A stretch of DNA of 64,000 nucleotides from positions 124,001 to 188,000 of the forward strand of contig CM071587.1 in assembly GCA_036426205.1 (NCBI GenBank), written 5' to 3'. How positions within the stretch are numbered: position 1 is the first letter of the stretch; every line of letters begins with the position of its first letter. Shown here piece by piece: positions 46,701-55,635 of the stretch. A program made the translations under genes and the position numbers. The stretch comes from Ascaphus truei (taxonomy: Eukaryota; Chordata; Amphibia; Anura; Ascaphidae). The notes beneath the pieces are model-generated. The model did not search any database and was not told where the DNA came from. It was given only the letters and a program-made list of their open reading frames with translations.

Positions 46701-49700
46701 AATGTGATTATTTCCAAATAAAACGGTTTCGTGATTTAAATCACCTGTGCACATGACGCCAGCGAACACCCAACATTGGCCGTATTTCACTGGTTTATAA
46801 CCACCCCGGTGCCACTTTTTAAGGATTTCCACACTTCCACGCCAGTTTGTGGGATCAACACCACCCCACAATTTTCCAGACCACTTTCCTTCCAACACCC
46901 CTTCATCATCAGAGCTGTTTATCTGGGGAGACAGCGCAATCAGTTGTTGGTTTTATTGAAGATTATACTTAATGCAAATCTGAATTGTGTGTGTACCTTC
47001 CTGCTTTGGATGGAACTGTGTTGGTTCTGGGACGTAAAGCTCCTATAGATTAATACTGCTGGGCTCAATCTGAATGTGCCTTACCTCCTTAAGGTGTGAC
47101 TGGTCTTATTAGATTGATTATTATTAGGAGTGGGTTGAAAGGTTAAAGGTTGGAACAATCCAAAGTCTGATATTTGCAGCCACTTCCAGTACCTGCGTAT
47201 GTGACATACGTGTTTTAACTACACTCCTGCGAAATGAGGCCACGTGCGTTACATTAGAAAGGCACATTAACAAACAGCTACGGAAACATTGACCTTTAGG
47301 AAGTACTGACCATGGCACTGACGACTCTGCCCACGTAGATAGGATCATTCCTCTGGGAGCAGTCCAGCGCTGGGTCTTCCTGATGGTTTAAACTCATATC
47401 CAAGAGAATAAGGCAGATATCCAAAATGCCTTCTTCAAACTGGAAAGCAATTACATGGTGTATTACAATGCATCTCCAGAACGGCTCTGTTTATGGTCTT
47501 GATTGTTAAAGCCCAAGAGGTCATCCTCAGTGGAAGGGCTGATGTCCTGTGCCTAGCGTGTGTTGAGTAGAGGTGCTCTAAGATAATTGTGCTTACCTGT
47601 CCATAGTTCCATCCGTCCTCATTAATACTCTCCACGATCCCATAGTAAAGGATGCCACTGTCATTTAAAACATACTCCTGTCTCTCGTCTTCATCCTCCA
47701 TAAAGACGACATCATCTAGAAATGCACAGCACACACGGTTAGACTTTTTGGTAACGCTCCTCACATAGCCTTGTGGATAATAGCAGTAAACAAGTCATCT
47801 TGCCTAAAGTGAAGACTGACCACTAATCCTCTGGTGGGATCCATATATCTGAGCATCAAGTCTGTGCGGAATCGAAGCAAAACTGGGTTTATTTTCAGAT
47901 TATTAGGGTCAAAATATTCTGAGTTGCTGCCTTGTGAGGGCAAGGAAAATATGAATGGTTTACCCAAAATGAAGTCACCTGTCCAGTTTCATATCCACGA
48001 CCTCTCTACAAGTCTCTTTATGTCAAAACTTTACAAAAATAGTCGCCAAAAACAAGTCTTGTTAATCATGTAATGTTTACCCTAAATCACATACTTTTAC
48101 ATTTTTATTGTATTTGTAAACTAGCTGATATACCCGGCGTTGCCCGTGATTGCGTTGCCCGTGATTGCTGGGGCGAGGGGTGTGGAGGGGGGAGAGGGGG
48201 CAAAGGGCAGGGAGGGGGGAGAGGGGGCGAAGGGCAGGGAGGGGGCAAAGGGCAGGGAGGGTGGCAAAAGGGGCAAAGGGCAGGGAGGGGGCGAAGGGCA
48301 GGGAGGGGGGTGAAGGGGCAAAGGGCAAGGAGGGGGCAAAGGGTAGGGAGGGGGCGAAGGGGCGAAAGGCAGGCGAAGGGCAGGGAGGGGCGACGGCAAG
48401 GGTGGGAGGGGGCGAAGGGCGGAAGGCGAAGTGGGGCGAAGGGCAGGGAGGGGGCGAAGGGCAAAGGGCAGGGAAGGGGCGAAGGCAGGGAGGGGGCAAA
48501 GGTGCAAGGACAAGGAGGGGGCAAAGGTGCGAAGGGCAGGGAGGGGGCAAAGGGGCGAAGGGCAGGGAGGGGGAAAGGGGCGAAGGGCAGGGAGGGGGCA
48601 AAGGGCAGGGGGGGGGCGAAGGGCAGGGAGGGGGCAGGGGCAAAGGGCAGGGAGGGGCGAAGGGCAGGGAGGTGGCGAGGGGAAATGGCAGGAGAGGGCC
48701 GAGGGGGCGCAGGGCAGGAGTGGTGCAANNNNNNNNNNNNNNNNNNNNNNNNNNNNNNNNNNNNNNNNNNNNNNNNNNNNNNNNNNNNNNNNNNNNNNNN
48801 NNNNNNNNNNNNNNNNNNNNNNNNNNGGGCTTGACGGGGGTAGGTGAGGGGGCTGGCTGAAGAGGGGCGGGGGGTGAAGGGCAGGTGCGCGAAGGGGGGC
48901 GTGAAGTGGCAGGGTCGCTGGCGGGGGGGGTGGAGGGCGGGCGCCGGGGGTGAGGGGGAGTGAATGGAAAGGCAGGGCTGGGGGGGGGTGGGGGGTTGAA
49001 GAAGTTGCGTGAAAGATCCCTTCCCCTGCGTTTACTTACCTCGCACCGGGCCGCTCTCCTCCTCTTCCTCCGGGTACCGGCCGCCCTCCTCCTCCTCAGG
49101 TACCTCGGCGGTCTCCATTCCCCCCGGCGAGGCGGAGCTGAGACGCTCAGATGAGGAGGTGGTGTGGGCAGCCGGCCAGTACAGCTCCCGACTGAGAGAG
49201 CCGGAGGAGCACTTTTGGGGAAGGTGAGCTGGGGGCGCGGCCTCTAGGCCTTAAGGTGAGAGCGGAGAGAGCGTGCTCTTGGGGGGGGGGGGAATGGAGC
49301 AGTAGGGGGAGGAGCAACCGGGGGAGAGGGTGAGCGCCGGGGGAGAGGGTGAGCGCCGGGGGAGAGGGGGAGCGCCGGGAGAGAGGGTGATCTTTGTGAG
49401 GTCCCACGGAGTGGTGACAGGGGGTGGTTCCGTTGTTGCGGGCCAGCGCCGGGAAGGGCGGAGGGGTGAGAGGGTGGATGGGTGAGGATGGGCGAGGGTG
49501 GGCGGGCAAGGGTGGCCAGCCGTTGAGGGGTGAGAGGGTGGGTGGTCAAGTCCGGGCAGCCGTTGAGGAGGGCCAAAGTGTGTGTGTGTGTGTGTGTGTG
49601 AGTGACCGGCCAATGAGAGGTGTGCGGGGGCGGGCTGGCCAAGGGAGCCATCTCATTGGCCTGAGGCAGAGTGACGGGCCAAAGGTCCAATGTGATTGCC

Positions 49701-50332
49701 CCTAGGGACAGGACAAACAGACTCGCATACAACGGTTTGAGAAATATATAGATAGATATGGTGTGTGAAAAAAACAAATCAAGGTTATGCCAAAGTTATA
49801 GTTCGGTGTACCTGTTGCCCAAGGGTTAAACAGCAGTATGAACTCCTGTAATTTATAATATGCATCCTTCTTTTTGGAAGAGATCTCAACGCCCAGCTTG
49901 TAACGACCAATAACCGCGTCCGCCGGGCTGGTGATCACGACATTCAAGTCGTTAGAGGAGCTGGAATCTGCAACGGCTGTCCAAGAGGCCCCATCTCCAG
50001 AGCTGGAGAGCTCAAAGACGACCAGCGTGTTGTCATAGTCTTGAGGGGATGGCCCTACGAGATACGAATAGCACAATGGATGTGGACATAAGGCAAACAT
50101 ACAGCTGGAATAACATGACACGCTGCGTGGGGGGTCATGTAAGGTCGTGGAATGTCACCTGTTTCTGCAATGAATTCAATCTTGTCGGCTTTCTGGATGG
50201 GCCTGTTGAAGGTCAACGTGACTGCAAAGGTCTGCCCTCGTCTCAATATCAGATCGCTGCTGTAGTAGTAATTCGTGCTGTGCTCCTCCATGTTTGCAGT
50301 CTCTTCCATACTGTAGGTCTTTAATTTTAAGG
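36852..50332 (-). CDS. Transglutaminase, TGM3-like (gene 1; coding exons 2-12, first and last exons not found)
   Basis: Calcium-dependent protein-glutamine gamma-glutamyltransferase, which would form isopeptide cross-links between glutamine and lysine side chains. Eleven exons with GT-AG borders and compatible phases give about 656 residues: N-terminal beta-sandwich (exons 2-3), catalytic core (exons 4-9), a long basic linker plus the first beta-barrel (exons 10-11) and part of the second barrel (exon 12). The catalytic Cys is in YGQCWVFAG, the His in NYHVWNESW and the Asp in VLDATPQE, so an active enzyme is expected rather than an EPB42-like dead one. By eye it is closest to TGM3 (for example [31 protein letters not shown]). 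Exon lengths 119, 129, 178 and 104 match the usual family exons. Exon 2 starts with 2 nt of a split codon, so the initiator lies in an unseen upstream exon. The terminal exon expected left of 36,850 was not found. Exact orthology within the TGM family is uncertain. Confidence 0.93.
37110..37255. repeat. Dispersed repeat with GGTCCAATAAAAGGTATCA
   Basis: A segment with 'gggtgtgatacttttcatagg' at one side and its near-complement 'ggtatcataccccct' at the other, giving weak inverted ends. Intronic. Class uncertain. Confidence 0.45.
37260..38501. other. Intron 11 of transglutaminase gene 1 (left part of the gene)
   Basis: AT-rich intronic sequence between exons 11 and 12 (intron 36,986-38,501). 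Apart from the dispersed repeat near 37,110-37,255, I see no coding or repeat structure I can name. No candidate extra exon was found. Confidence 0.5.
38502..38659 (-). CDS. Transglutaminase gene 1, exon 11
   Basis: 158 bp, acceptor TTCCCAG|AAAAAC and donor CATCAAG|GTAACA. It encodes [17 protein letters not shown] and [14 protein letters not shown], the end of the first C-terminal barrel, finishing with PPLLIK at phase 0. Confidence 0.92.
38903..39259 (-). CDS. Transglutaminase gene 1, exon 10 (linker and first beta-barrel)
   Basis: 357 bp, acceptor TTGCAG|GGTCTG and donor CAAAG|GTAACA. After [16 protein letters not shown] comes a charged linker with a very basic stretch ([17 protein letters not shown]), then [19 protein letters not shown] and [18 protein letters not shown] of the first barrel. 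The linker corresponds to the exposed loop that is proteolytically cut in activated TGM3; cleavage here is inference. Confidence 0.92.
40053..40295 (-). CDS. Transglutaminase gene 1, exon 9
   Basis: 243 bp, acceptor CTCTAG|GGCTGT and donor GAAG|GTAATA. It encodes [43 protein letters not shown] and [10 protein letters not shown]: the end of the catalytic core and calcium-binding region. Intron 8, separating it from exon 8, is 4.7 kb and holds a Helitron and a 2.6-kb hAT element. Confidence 0.94.
40412..41589 (+). mobile_element. Non-autonomous Helitron in intron 8 of transglutaminase gene 1
   Basis: 5' ATCTACTGTATATATATAAA; 3' hairpin CCCGG-GCAACA-CCGGG and terminal CTAG before T. The interior is GC-rich and contains a G-rich repeat (about 41,220-41,460: 'ggtgcaggggagagtgatgtgg'). 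Same family as 1,144-1,637. Confidence 0.85.
41727..41757. repeat. (CAT)n microsatellite inside the hAT element
   Basis: Ten consecutive ATC/CAT triplets. Confidence 0.97.
41930..42700. repeat. Minisatellite, ~23-bp unit (CTCAATATGACACTCTCCCC) inside the hAT element
   Basis: About 30 degenerate copies of 'cctcaatatgacactctccccctcc'. Proline/serine-rich frames across it are artefacts. Confidence 0.93.
42730..43530. repeat. Minisatellite, ~25-bp unit (CCCCTCACATGTCAGCAGCC) inside the hAT element
   Basis: About 30 copies of 'caccccccctcacatgtcagcagcc', cleanest at 42,975-43,130. It gives rise to a 399-codon proline/histidine-rich frame that is not a gene. Confidence 0.94.
43578..43716. repeat. 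(CA)n microsatellite inside the hAT element
   Basis: ACACAC with scattered CCACAC interruptions. Confidence 0.97.
43838..44080. repeat. G-rich minisatellite (GGCGGTGGAGGAGGGGGGG) inside the hAT element
   Basis: About 12 copies of a ~20-bp G-rich unit; such DNA can form G-quadruplexes. Confidence 0.93.
44285..44535 (-). repeat. ATGCAAATGAGC dispersed repeat, reverse copy
   Basis: Reverse complement of the family seen at 31.3 kb: GCTCATTTGCATGTCATTTC, 'ccttgctgcagtggaaacactgtatgctgggtaataatggtgaaa'. Confidence 0.6.
45026..45129 (-). CDS. Transglutaminase gene 1, exon 8 (catalytic His and Asp)
   Basis: 104 bp, the family-typical length. Acceptor CGGCAG|GAATTA, donor GCGAAG|GTAACA. It encodes [16 protein letters not shown] and [15 protein letters not shown], containing the catalytic histidine and aspartate. 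Confidence 0.95.
45251..45425. mobile_element. Foldback MITE (GTGGCCAACTCC family), intron 7
   Basis: CAGGAGCGGCCAACTCCATT to GGAGTTGGCTGCTCCTG, palindromic arms around 'cattgattgagcc'. Flanks CTACAGTG and CTATAGGG match at 6 of 8 bases, a possible decayed hAT-type target duplication. Confidence 0.8.
45563..45692 (-). CDS. Transglutaminase gene 1, exon 7
   Basis: 130 bp, acceptor TGTACAG|TGCTCC and donor ATGTG|GTACAG. It encodes [19 protein letters not shown] and [11 protein letters not shown]. The (R/S)LGIP(T/S)R and TNF(N/A)SAHD motifs are diagnostic of the family. Confidence 0.94.
45900..46744. other. Intron 6 interior, no recognisable feature beyond repeat scraps
   Basis: Contains 'ggacagtcctgtatatatgggacgtctggagaccct', resembling an end of the CCGGGACA element family. 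No exon signal. Confidence 0.4.
46745..46922 (-). CDS. Transglutaminase gene 1, exon 6 (catalytic cysteine)
   Basis: 178 bp, the family-typical length. Acceptor CCCCAG|ATAAAC, donor CACAG|GTGATT. It encodes [16 protein letters not shown]..., the [11 protein letters not shown] helix, and [15 protein letters not shown], which carries the nucleophilic cysteine and its preceding Gln. Confidence 0.95.
47311..47439 (-). CDS. Transglutaminase gene 1, exon 5
   Basis: 129 bp (43 codons exactly), acceptor TTTCCAG|TTTGAAG and donor GCCATG|GTCAGT. It encodes [14 protein letters not shown] and ends [14 protein letters not shown], the standard catalytic-core segment with the R(N)DP...GR motif. Confidence 0.94.
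47597..47715 (-). CDS. Transglutaminase gene 1, exon 4
   Basis: 119 bp, the usual length of this exon in vertebrate transglutaminases. Acceptor TTCTAG|ATGATG, donor GGACAG|GTAAGC. It encodes [19 protein letters not shown] through DGWNYGQ, the start of the catalytic core. The upstream intron 3 (47,716-49,811) is almost filled by a reverse Helitron. Confidence 0.93.
48165..48728. repeat. Minisatellite, ~20-bp unit (GGGCAAAGGGCAGGGAGGGG) inside the Helitron
   Basis: About 28 copies running into the gap of Ns; the true length is unknown. Long glycine/arginine- or proline-rich frames come from it. Confidence 0.94.
48729..48826. other. Assembly gap (98 N)
   Basis: A run of N directly after the minisatellite and before more G-rich sequence. 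Its real size cannot be judged from the sequence. Confidence 0.99.
49578..49600. repeat. (GT)n microsatellite
   Basis: Short GTGTGT run within the Helitron. Confidence 0.9.
49812..50054 (-). CDS. Transglutaminase gene 1, exon 3
   Basis: 243 bp, acceptor CGTAG|GGCC and donor AACAG|GTACAC. It encodes the rest of the N-terminal beta-sandwich, including [19 protein letters not shown] and the family hallmark FILLFNPW at its end. Phase 1 on both sides, compatible with exons 2 and 4. Confidence 0.92.
50159..50332 (-). CDS. Transglutaminase gene 1, exon 2 (N-terminal domain start)
   Basis: 174 bp, bounded by an AG acceptor after a pyrimidine-rich stretch and a GT donor (ACAG|GTGACA). It codes for 57 full residues including [19 protein letters not shown], matching the conserved HHT...LILRRGQ segment of transglutaminase N-terminal domains. 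An internal ATG exists at 50,309, but the reading frame upstream ([11 protein letters not shown]) also fits the family, so I place the exon start at 50,332 with a short coding exon further upstream. Confidence 0.85.
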
Positions 50333-50429
50333 CTTCGAAGGAAGTATGGGGTTAAAAAGTGGAGAAATACAAAACCTTAACACTTCCTTATCTTGCATTC
50401 TTTTTCACATACATTGATATCACCTGAAG

Positions 50430-50756
50430 TAGGGGGATCCCAACTCCAGTCCTCAAGACCCCCAACAAGTCACGTTTTAAGGATATCCCAGCTTCAGCAC
50501 AGGTGTCTCCACCTGTGCTGAAGCAGGGATTTATTGAGCCACTTGTGCTAAAGCAGGGGCTGATTGAGCCGATTGTGCTCAAGTAGTGAGTGATTGAGCC
50601 ACCTGTGGTGAAGCAGGGCTTGATTTAGCCCTATGTGCTGAAGCAGGGGCTGATTGAGCTACCTGTGCTGAAGCTGGGACTGATTGAGCAACTTGTGCTG
50701 AAGCAGGGATATCCTTAAAACCTGACCTGTTGAGGTGTCTTGAGAAACACTTGCCT
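50430..50756. mobile_element. Foldback MITE with an expanded ~30-bp internal repeat
   Basis: Left arm with CCCAACTCCAGTCCTCAAGA and 'aaggatatcccagcttcagcacaggtg'; right arm 'gaagcagggatatccttaaaacctgacctgttgagg'. Between them, about eight copies of 'tgtgctgaagcaggggctgattgagccacc'. It lies just upstream of exon 2 of gene 1. Confidence 0.8.
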
Positions 50757-51115
50757 AAAGGCATTGAAAAATGTGTATTACACTAATGTTTTTTTTGTAA
50801 TTAGATAAAAGATGAGATTTGTTGTTGGTTAATGGAAAAAGGAAGCAAACTTTATATACAGTAAGAACAAAAAGACCCTACTTATTCAGTATGATTGTGT
50901 GTGGGTTGGAATTTGAACAAAGCGTATGGAAATCAAGTCAGACGCAGATTTTGATAGGAGGAGCAGAGCAGATTCTGCGTGCGGATATCCAAAGGCGGAT
51001 TGGGCACATACAAATTCATGTGGATGCTAGGTAACTTGCCATCGATTTCCGTCTTGTGGCTTTTCAATTAAATTCGATCATGAATATTACAATATTTGAA
51101 TCTGTGCACGAATAT

Positions 51116-52020
51116 GCTAAGCTCCTCCCACACATATGCTCCTCTGACACATACACCAAGTTTCTCTAACGCATACAGTAAGCCCCTCCCAAGCATATAC
51201 TAAGCCCCTCCCAAGCATACACTAAGCCCCTCCCAAGCATACATTAAGCCCCTCCCAAGCATACACTAAGCCTCTCCCAAGCATACACTAAGCCCTCCCA
51301 TGCATACACTAAGCCCCTCCCAAGCATATACAAAGCCCCTCCCATGCATACACTAAGCCCCTCCCATGCATACACTAAGCCCCTCCCAAGCATACACTAA
51401 GCCCCTCCCAAGCATACACTAAGCCCCCATGCATACACTAAGCTCCACTCATGTATATACACTAAGCCCCTCCCATGCATACACTAAGCCCCTTCCAAGC
51501 ATACATGAAGCCCCTCCCATGCATACACTAAGCTCCTCTCATGCATACCGTAAGCCCCTCCCATGCATACACTAAACCCCTCTCAAGCATACACCAAATT
51601 CCCCCCATGCATACACTAAGCCCCTCCCACACATTCACTAACCCCATCCCATACACACAACAAGATTCTCCAATGCATACACTAAGCCCCTCCCAAGCAT
51701 ATACTTACCCCCTCCCATGCATACACTTACCCCCTCCAATTCATACACTAAGCCCCTCCCACGCATACACAAAGCATCTCCCATGCATACACAAAGCCCT
51801 CCAATTCATACACTACGCCCCTCCCACGCATACACAAAGCACCTCCCACGCATACACAAAGCACCTCCCATGCATACACAAAGCCCCTCCCATATATACA
51901 CTAAGCCCCTCCCAAGCATACACTAAGCCCTCCCATGCATACACAAAGCACCTCCCATGCATACACAAAGCCCCTCCCATACATACACATGCCCCCCTCC
52001 CACGCATGCACCAAGCTTCT
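51116..52020. repeat. Minisatellite, 22-bp unit (AAGCCCCTCCCATGCATACA)
   Basis: About 40 copies of 'taagcccctcccatgcatacac', with 'aagcat'/'tgcat' variants. The histidine/proline-rich frame (51,541-52,062) is an artefact. Confidence 0.96.
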
Positions 52021-52094
52021 CTCTCAAATTTGAAATTCAGCAAAAAATGTGCCCATCTTTAGTAAAGATATAATGCTTTAGTACAGACCTTAAA

Positions 52095-52935
52095 ATTAAA
52101 CTGATCCCCGCACTGCAGTCCTAATATAGTACTAACCCCGATGGGTTACTGTATAAAAGACTCTACACTCCTAATATATACTAATCTCGATGGGTTACTA
52201 TAGAAGAGACACTGTACTCCTAATATAATGCTAATCCAGATGGGTTACTGTATTAGATGCACTCCTAATATTGTACTAATCTCGATGGGTTACTCTATTA
52301 GAGGCACTGCACTCCTAATAAAATAATAATCCCTAATATAATACTAATCCTGATGGGTTACTGTATAAGAGACGCTGCACTCCTAATATACAGTAACCCA
52401 TTGAGATTAGTATTATATTAGGAATGCAGTGTCTCTAATACAGTAACCCATTGCGATTAGTATTATTTTAGGAGTGCAGCGTCTCTAATACAGTAACCCA
52501 TCGAAATTAGTATTATTGTAAGAGTACAGTGCCTCATACAGTACCAAACTTGATGGGTTACTGTATGAGACACTGCACTCCTAATATAATACTAATCTCA
52601 ATTGGTTACGGTATAAGAGATGCTGCACTCCTAATATAACACTATTCCCGATGGGTTACTGTATTAGAGACACTGCAGTCCTAATATAACGCTATGCCCG
52701 ATGGGTTACTGTATTAGAGACACTGCAGTCCTAATATAACACTATTCCCGATGGGTTACTGTATAAGAGACACTGCAGTCCTAATATAATACTAATCCCG
52801 ATGGGTTACTGTATAAGAGACACTGCACTCATAATATAATACTAATCCCGGTGGGTTACTGTATAAGAGACACTGCACTCCTAATATAATACCAATCCCA
52901 ATGGGTTGCTCTGTTCGAGACGCTGCAGTCCTTTC
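52095..52935. repeat. Minisatellite, ~51-bp unit (ATCCCGATGGGTTACTGTAT) with an inverted block
   Basis: About 16 copies of 'cactgcactcctaatataatactaatcccgatgggttactgtataagaga'. Copies at about 52,385-52,540 are in the opposite orientation (CAGTAACCCATTG...). Confidence 0.94.
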
Positions 52936-53004
52936 CACAGCCAGCAATTATGGCTAACGTTTTAACCTTAGGTAACATCATATTATCTTACTTTACTGTG
53001 TATC

Positions 53005-53340
53005 TGTGATGGTAGGGGTTAACCAGGCTCTCAAATAAAGGTTAAGCCCATTTTGGTTACCCCTGATCCGTGTATAAGGGTCCAAGAGAGTTAGCTCTTG
53101 GGCCCAGTAACATTGTATCTTTCCAATGTCTTGTATGCAATAAAACTATATTTTTGTGCTTTTCCCTTCCCGGGCATGTTAGCGAGCAGGGATTGCTAGG
53201 GTATGAGTTTCAAGGGGGGTTATGCGGAGGATCCGTTGACAGAATGTGCCTAGGAGGTTGGGGTCCAGAGTTACCGGGTCCCCAATAAATGTACCCGGGA
53301 ATCATGCCTGATTCTCGGATACATTTGGCACATTGTCCCG
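53005..53340 (+). mobile_element. Probable LTR of the Ty3/Gypsy element
   Basis: Begins TGTGATGGTAGGGGTTAACC, has a TATA-like GTATAAGGG near 53,074 and a GCAATAAAACTAT polyadenylation motif near 53,135, in the order expected of an LTR, and lies 5' of a gag-protease remnant in the same orientation. No second LTR was found, so the boundary and call are inference. Confidence 0.45.
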
Positions 53341-53599
53341 GCAATACCTCCCCTTGAAAAAGCAAGCTCAACTCACCACTGGGGTACCCTGCTTCAGCAC
53401 AGCCCGGAAAGGAGAATGAGGCACAGGGATAAATATATATTTCTGTAGCTGAGGGAATCCCTAGGTTAAGGGGTTACCCCAGATAGTGCCCAGGTAACCC
53501 ACAACCAGTATAGGGTTTGTGGGTGCCCCAACCATATATAAGGTTGACTCTGAGAGTTCAGTCTGAATATGTGTCTGTATGAACTGCCTTACTCACCTG

Positions 53600-53975
53600 T
53601 AGATGAGGCTATAATTGGATACGGACTTCAGATCAGTGCCTCTGGGCTTAAGGACATACTTTATGTGTCCCCTTGCAAGCAGCATTTTGCAGTTTGTTAG
53701 AGCGATCAGGTTGTTTAAATCCATCTGACTCTACACATTCCATAGCAGGTTGAAACACTGCCCATATTGCAACACTACAAAGTGAGACGTCAATTCTGTT
53801 ATATACTAAGAGGCATACTAAAGAGCTGTGATTGAGGCTTTAAGCTATAGCTAAGACTATTTAATATCTAACAGACATGTGTTTGAGTAATAATTAAACA
53901 ACAAGGAGGCTATAACTGGATACGGACTACAGATCTGTGCCTCGAGGTGTAAGAACATACGTGATGTGCCTCAAG
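53600..53975 (+). repeat. Direct repeat, ~65 bp, two copies 0.3 kb apart
   Basis: GGCTATAATTGGATACGGAC at 53,606 and GGCTATAACTGGATACGGAC at 53,909, each followed by 'agat(c/t)(a/t)gtgcctc'. They lie in the leader of the Gypsy remnant. Confidence 0.75.
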
Positions 53976-54066
53976 ATAAACTGTCTTTGTTGCAGCTTTT
54001 ACACAAAGCTCAGAAGCTTGACTACTGATAGTTTCAGAGCATTGGCGCTTTAAAAATGAATTCAAA

Positions 54067-54826
54067 GACCTGGACGAAATGCAAATTGAAATTCAAGCTC
54101 ACAACCACCAAATCTCAACTCATACCAATTATCCAAAATCCCAAATTCGCACCAGGATGTGAGCCCAGACAATTTGAGCAATTTACAATCAAAAACATAA
54201 GGGCGATTGCTGACTTCCTGAGCTTTGGGGAATTCCTGAGCTACCAAAGGCTACAAAGCAAATACGAAATACGGGGATTGAATGTCTTCAAATATCTCCA
54301 AATTCGGCACTACGTCCAATCAATATCACCAACGTTGGAATTTCCCCCTCTGACGAACTTCGAAAGACTGTGCACAGAGACAGCGCATCAAAAAGGTCTG
54401 ATAACGCAAATATACTCAGAACTAGAAAGAGCAACAGATGCTCCAGTTCATGACTACATGCTCCAGTGGGCAGCAGAATTGGGCATAGTTATAGACCAAG
54501 AGGATTGGGAAAGTATTTGGGAATCAGCCTCAGGAACTTCCATATGTACCACAATCAAAGAAAATATTTACAAAATACTGTTTCGCTGGTATCTCACCCC
54601 AGTTAGAATAAATCAAATCTACCCTCTGGCTTCAGACCTATGTTGGAGAGGCTGCGGACAAAAGGGTGACATGGCCCACATATGGTGGTCATGTCCAGAA
54701 ATTCAGAAATACTGGGAAACCATACAGACTTTAATCACAGAGGTCACAGACCTCACAATACCCATTGATCCGCTGACCTACTTGCTGGCCACTGCAATCG
54801 AGAACATTGACCCGCCCAACAAGTAA
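54067..54826 (+). pseudogene. L1-clade ORF2 C-terminal region
   Basis: An open frame of about 250 codons (the ATG at 54,056 is in the target duplication). It has YKILFRWYLTPVRINQIY and the ORF2 cysteine-rich motif CWRGCGQKGDMAHIWWSC (CX3CX7HX4C), then YWETIQTLI. A stop at 54,827 and a frameshift precede the expected end (PFYNTWEPWLSRID-like text near 54,980 in another frame). The reverse transcriptase is lost by truncation. Confidence 0.88.
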
Positions 54827-55356
54827 ATTGATCTCCTCATTCTTCACGGCGGCTAGATTGCGGTGGCGGCCTCGTGGAGAAGGTGTCTCCCCCCCTAGGC
54901 AAACTGTTAAAAACAGAATACAGAAGTCATGTTAATGGAAAAGCTCTCGGCTTTTCTAAAAAGGAAAACGGAGCCCTTTTACAATACATGGGAACCGTGG
55001 CTGTCCCGTATAGACAGATTAGTGACGACCATTACAACCCAATAGAGAGACAGCAGTTGTGGAAGAGTACAGTACAATGGTCAGAGAAGGAAGGGTCTCT
55101 CCCTTCCCCAGACCCTGTCGCGCGCTCGCACCCTCCCTCATCTCTCCATCACTTCTTCTCCCCCTCCCCCCCCCTCTCTCTGTTTCGACCCTCACGCCAA
55201 CCCTGCCGACCCACACTTGAAGGTCGGGGGAGCGTTGAGTCTTTCCCTCTTTCTGTCTATAAAACAAGAAAAACCTGTATTAGGCAAAATATTGTTTATT
55301 CTGTATACAATGTATTTCACACAATGCCTAATAAAAACTGTTGGAAAAAAAAAAAA
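54067..55356 (+). mobile_element. 5'-truncated L1/Tx1-type LINE inserted into the Gypsy remnant
   Basis: ORF2 3' part, poly(A) at 55,345-55,361, and a perfect 15-bp target duplication AAAAATGAATTCAAA on both sides (54,052-54,066 and 55,357-55,371), the product of target-primed reverse transcription. A CTAATAAAAACTG motif precedes the A-run. Contains a C-rich 3' region near 55,120-55,180. Confidence 0.9.
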
Positions 55357-55375
55357 AAAAATGAATTCAAAATAT

Positions 55376-55635
55376 TAACCTATGCCAGTTCAATACCAGC
55401 TCTCCACGGAAAGACCAAAGCATCTGCAGAGGAGAGTATATCCAAGTCTGCAGACTTCAGGCCTGAGAGGCAGTGCTACCAGTGCAATCGGACTGGGCAC
55501 ATCAGGCCAGACTGTCCAGAGCGGTCCCGCTCTAGCCATTCCACTCAGGGGCAACGCACTCCAGCTGCCAACCCGATTGCCTTCGTGGGACTGGTACTCA
55601 CAGTGGAGCAGTGTGCTGCCATCCAGCAAGCATAG
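55376..55635 (+). pseudogene. Ty3/Gypsy gag nucleocapsid remnant
   Basis: The zinc knuckle RQCYQCNRTGHIRPDC (CX2CX4HX4C) near 55,470-55,520, then serine-rich ERSRSSHST and AAIQQA before an in-frame TAG at 55,633. The N-terminal gag is not recognisable; the L1 insertion lies immediately upstream. Confidence 0.75.

Larger units (their letters stand above)
48121..49752 (-). mobile_element. Reverse-oriented Helitron in intron 3 of transglutaminase gene 1
   Basis: Plus strand begins CTAGCTGATATACCCGGCGT, the complement of the CTAG 3' end seen in the other two Helitrons, and ends ATATATAGAT, the complement of the ATCTATAT 5' end. The 5' interior shares ATTGG-rich motifs with the copy at 1.1 kb. 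It carries an 18-22-bp minisatellite and an assembly gap. The exact 5' end is ambiguous by about 4 bp. Confidence 0.8.

Noticed and set aside
48073..48834. 253-codon glycine/arginine-rich frame running into the gap
   Set aside because: Translated Helitron-internal minisatellite, with Ns in the frame.
54874..55635. One 253-codon protein joining LINE and zinc-knuckle sequence
   Set aside because: The frame crosses the poly(A) and target duplication. It is an accidental join of an L1 3' end with a Gypsy remnant.
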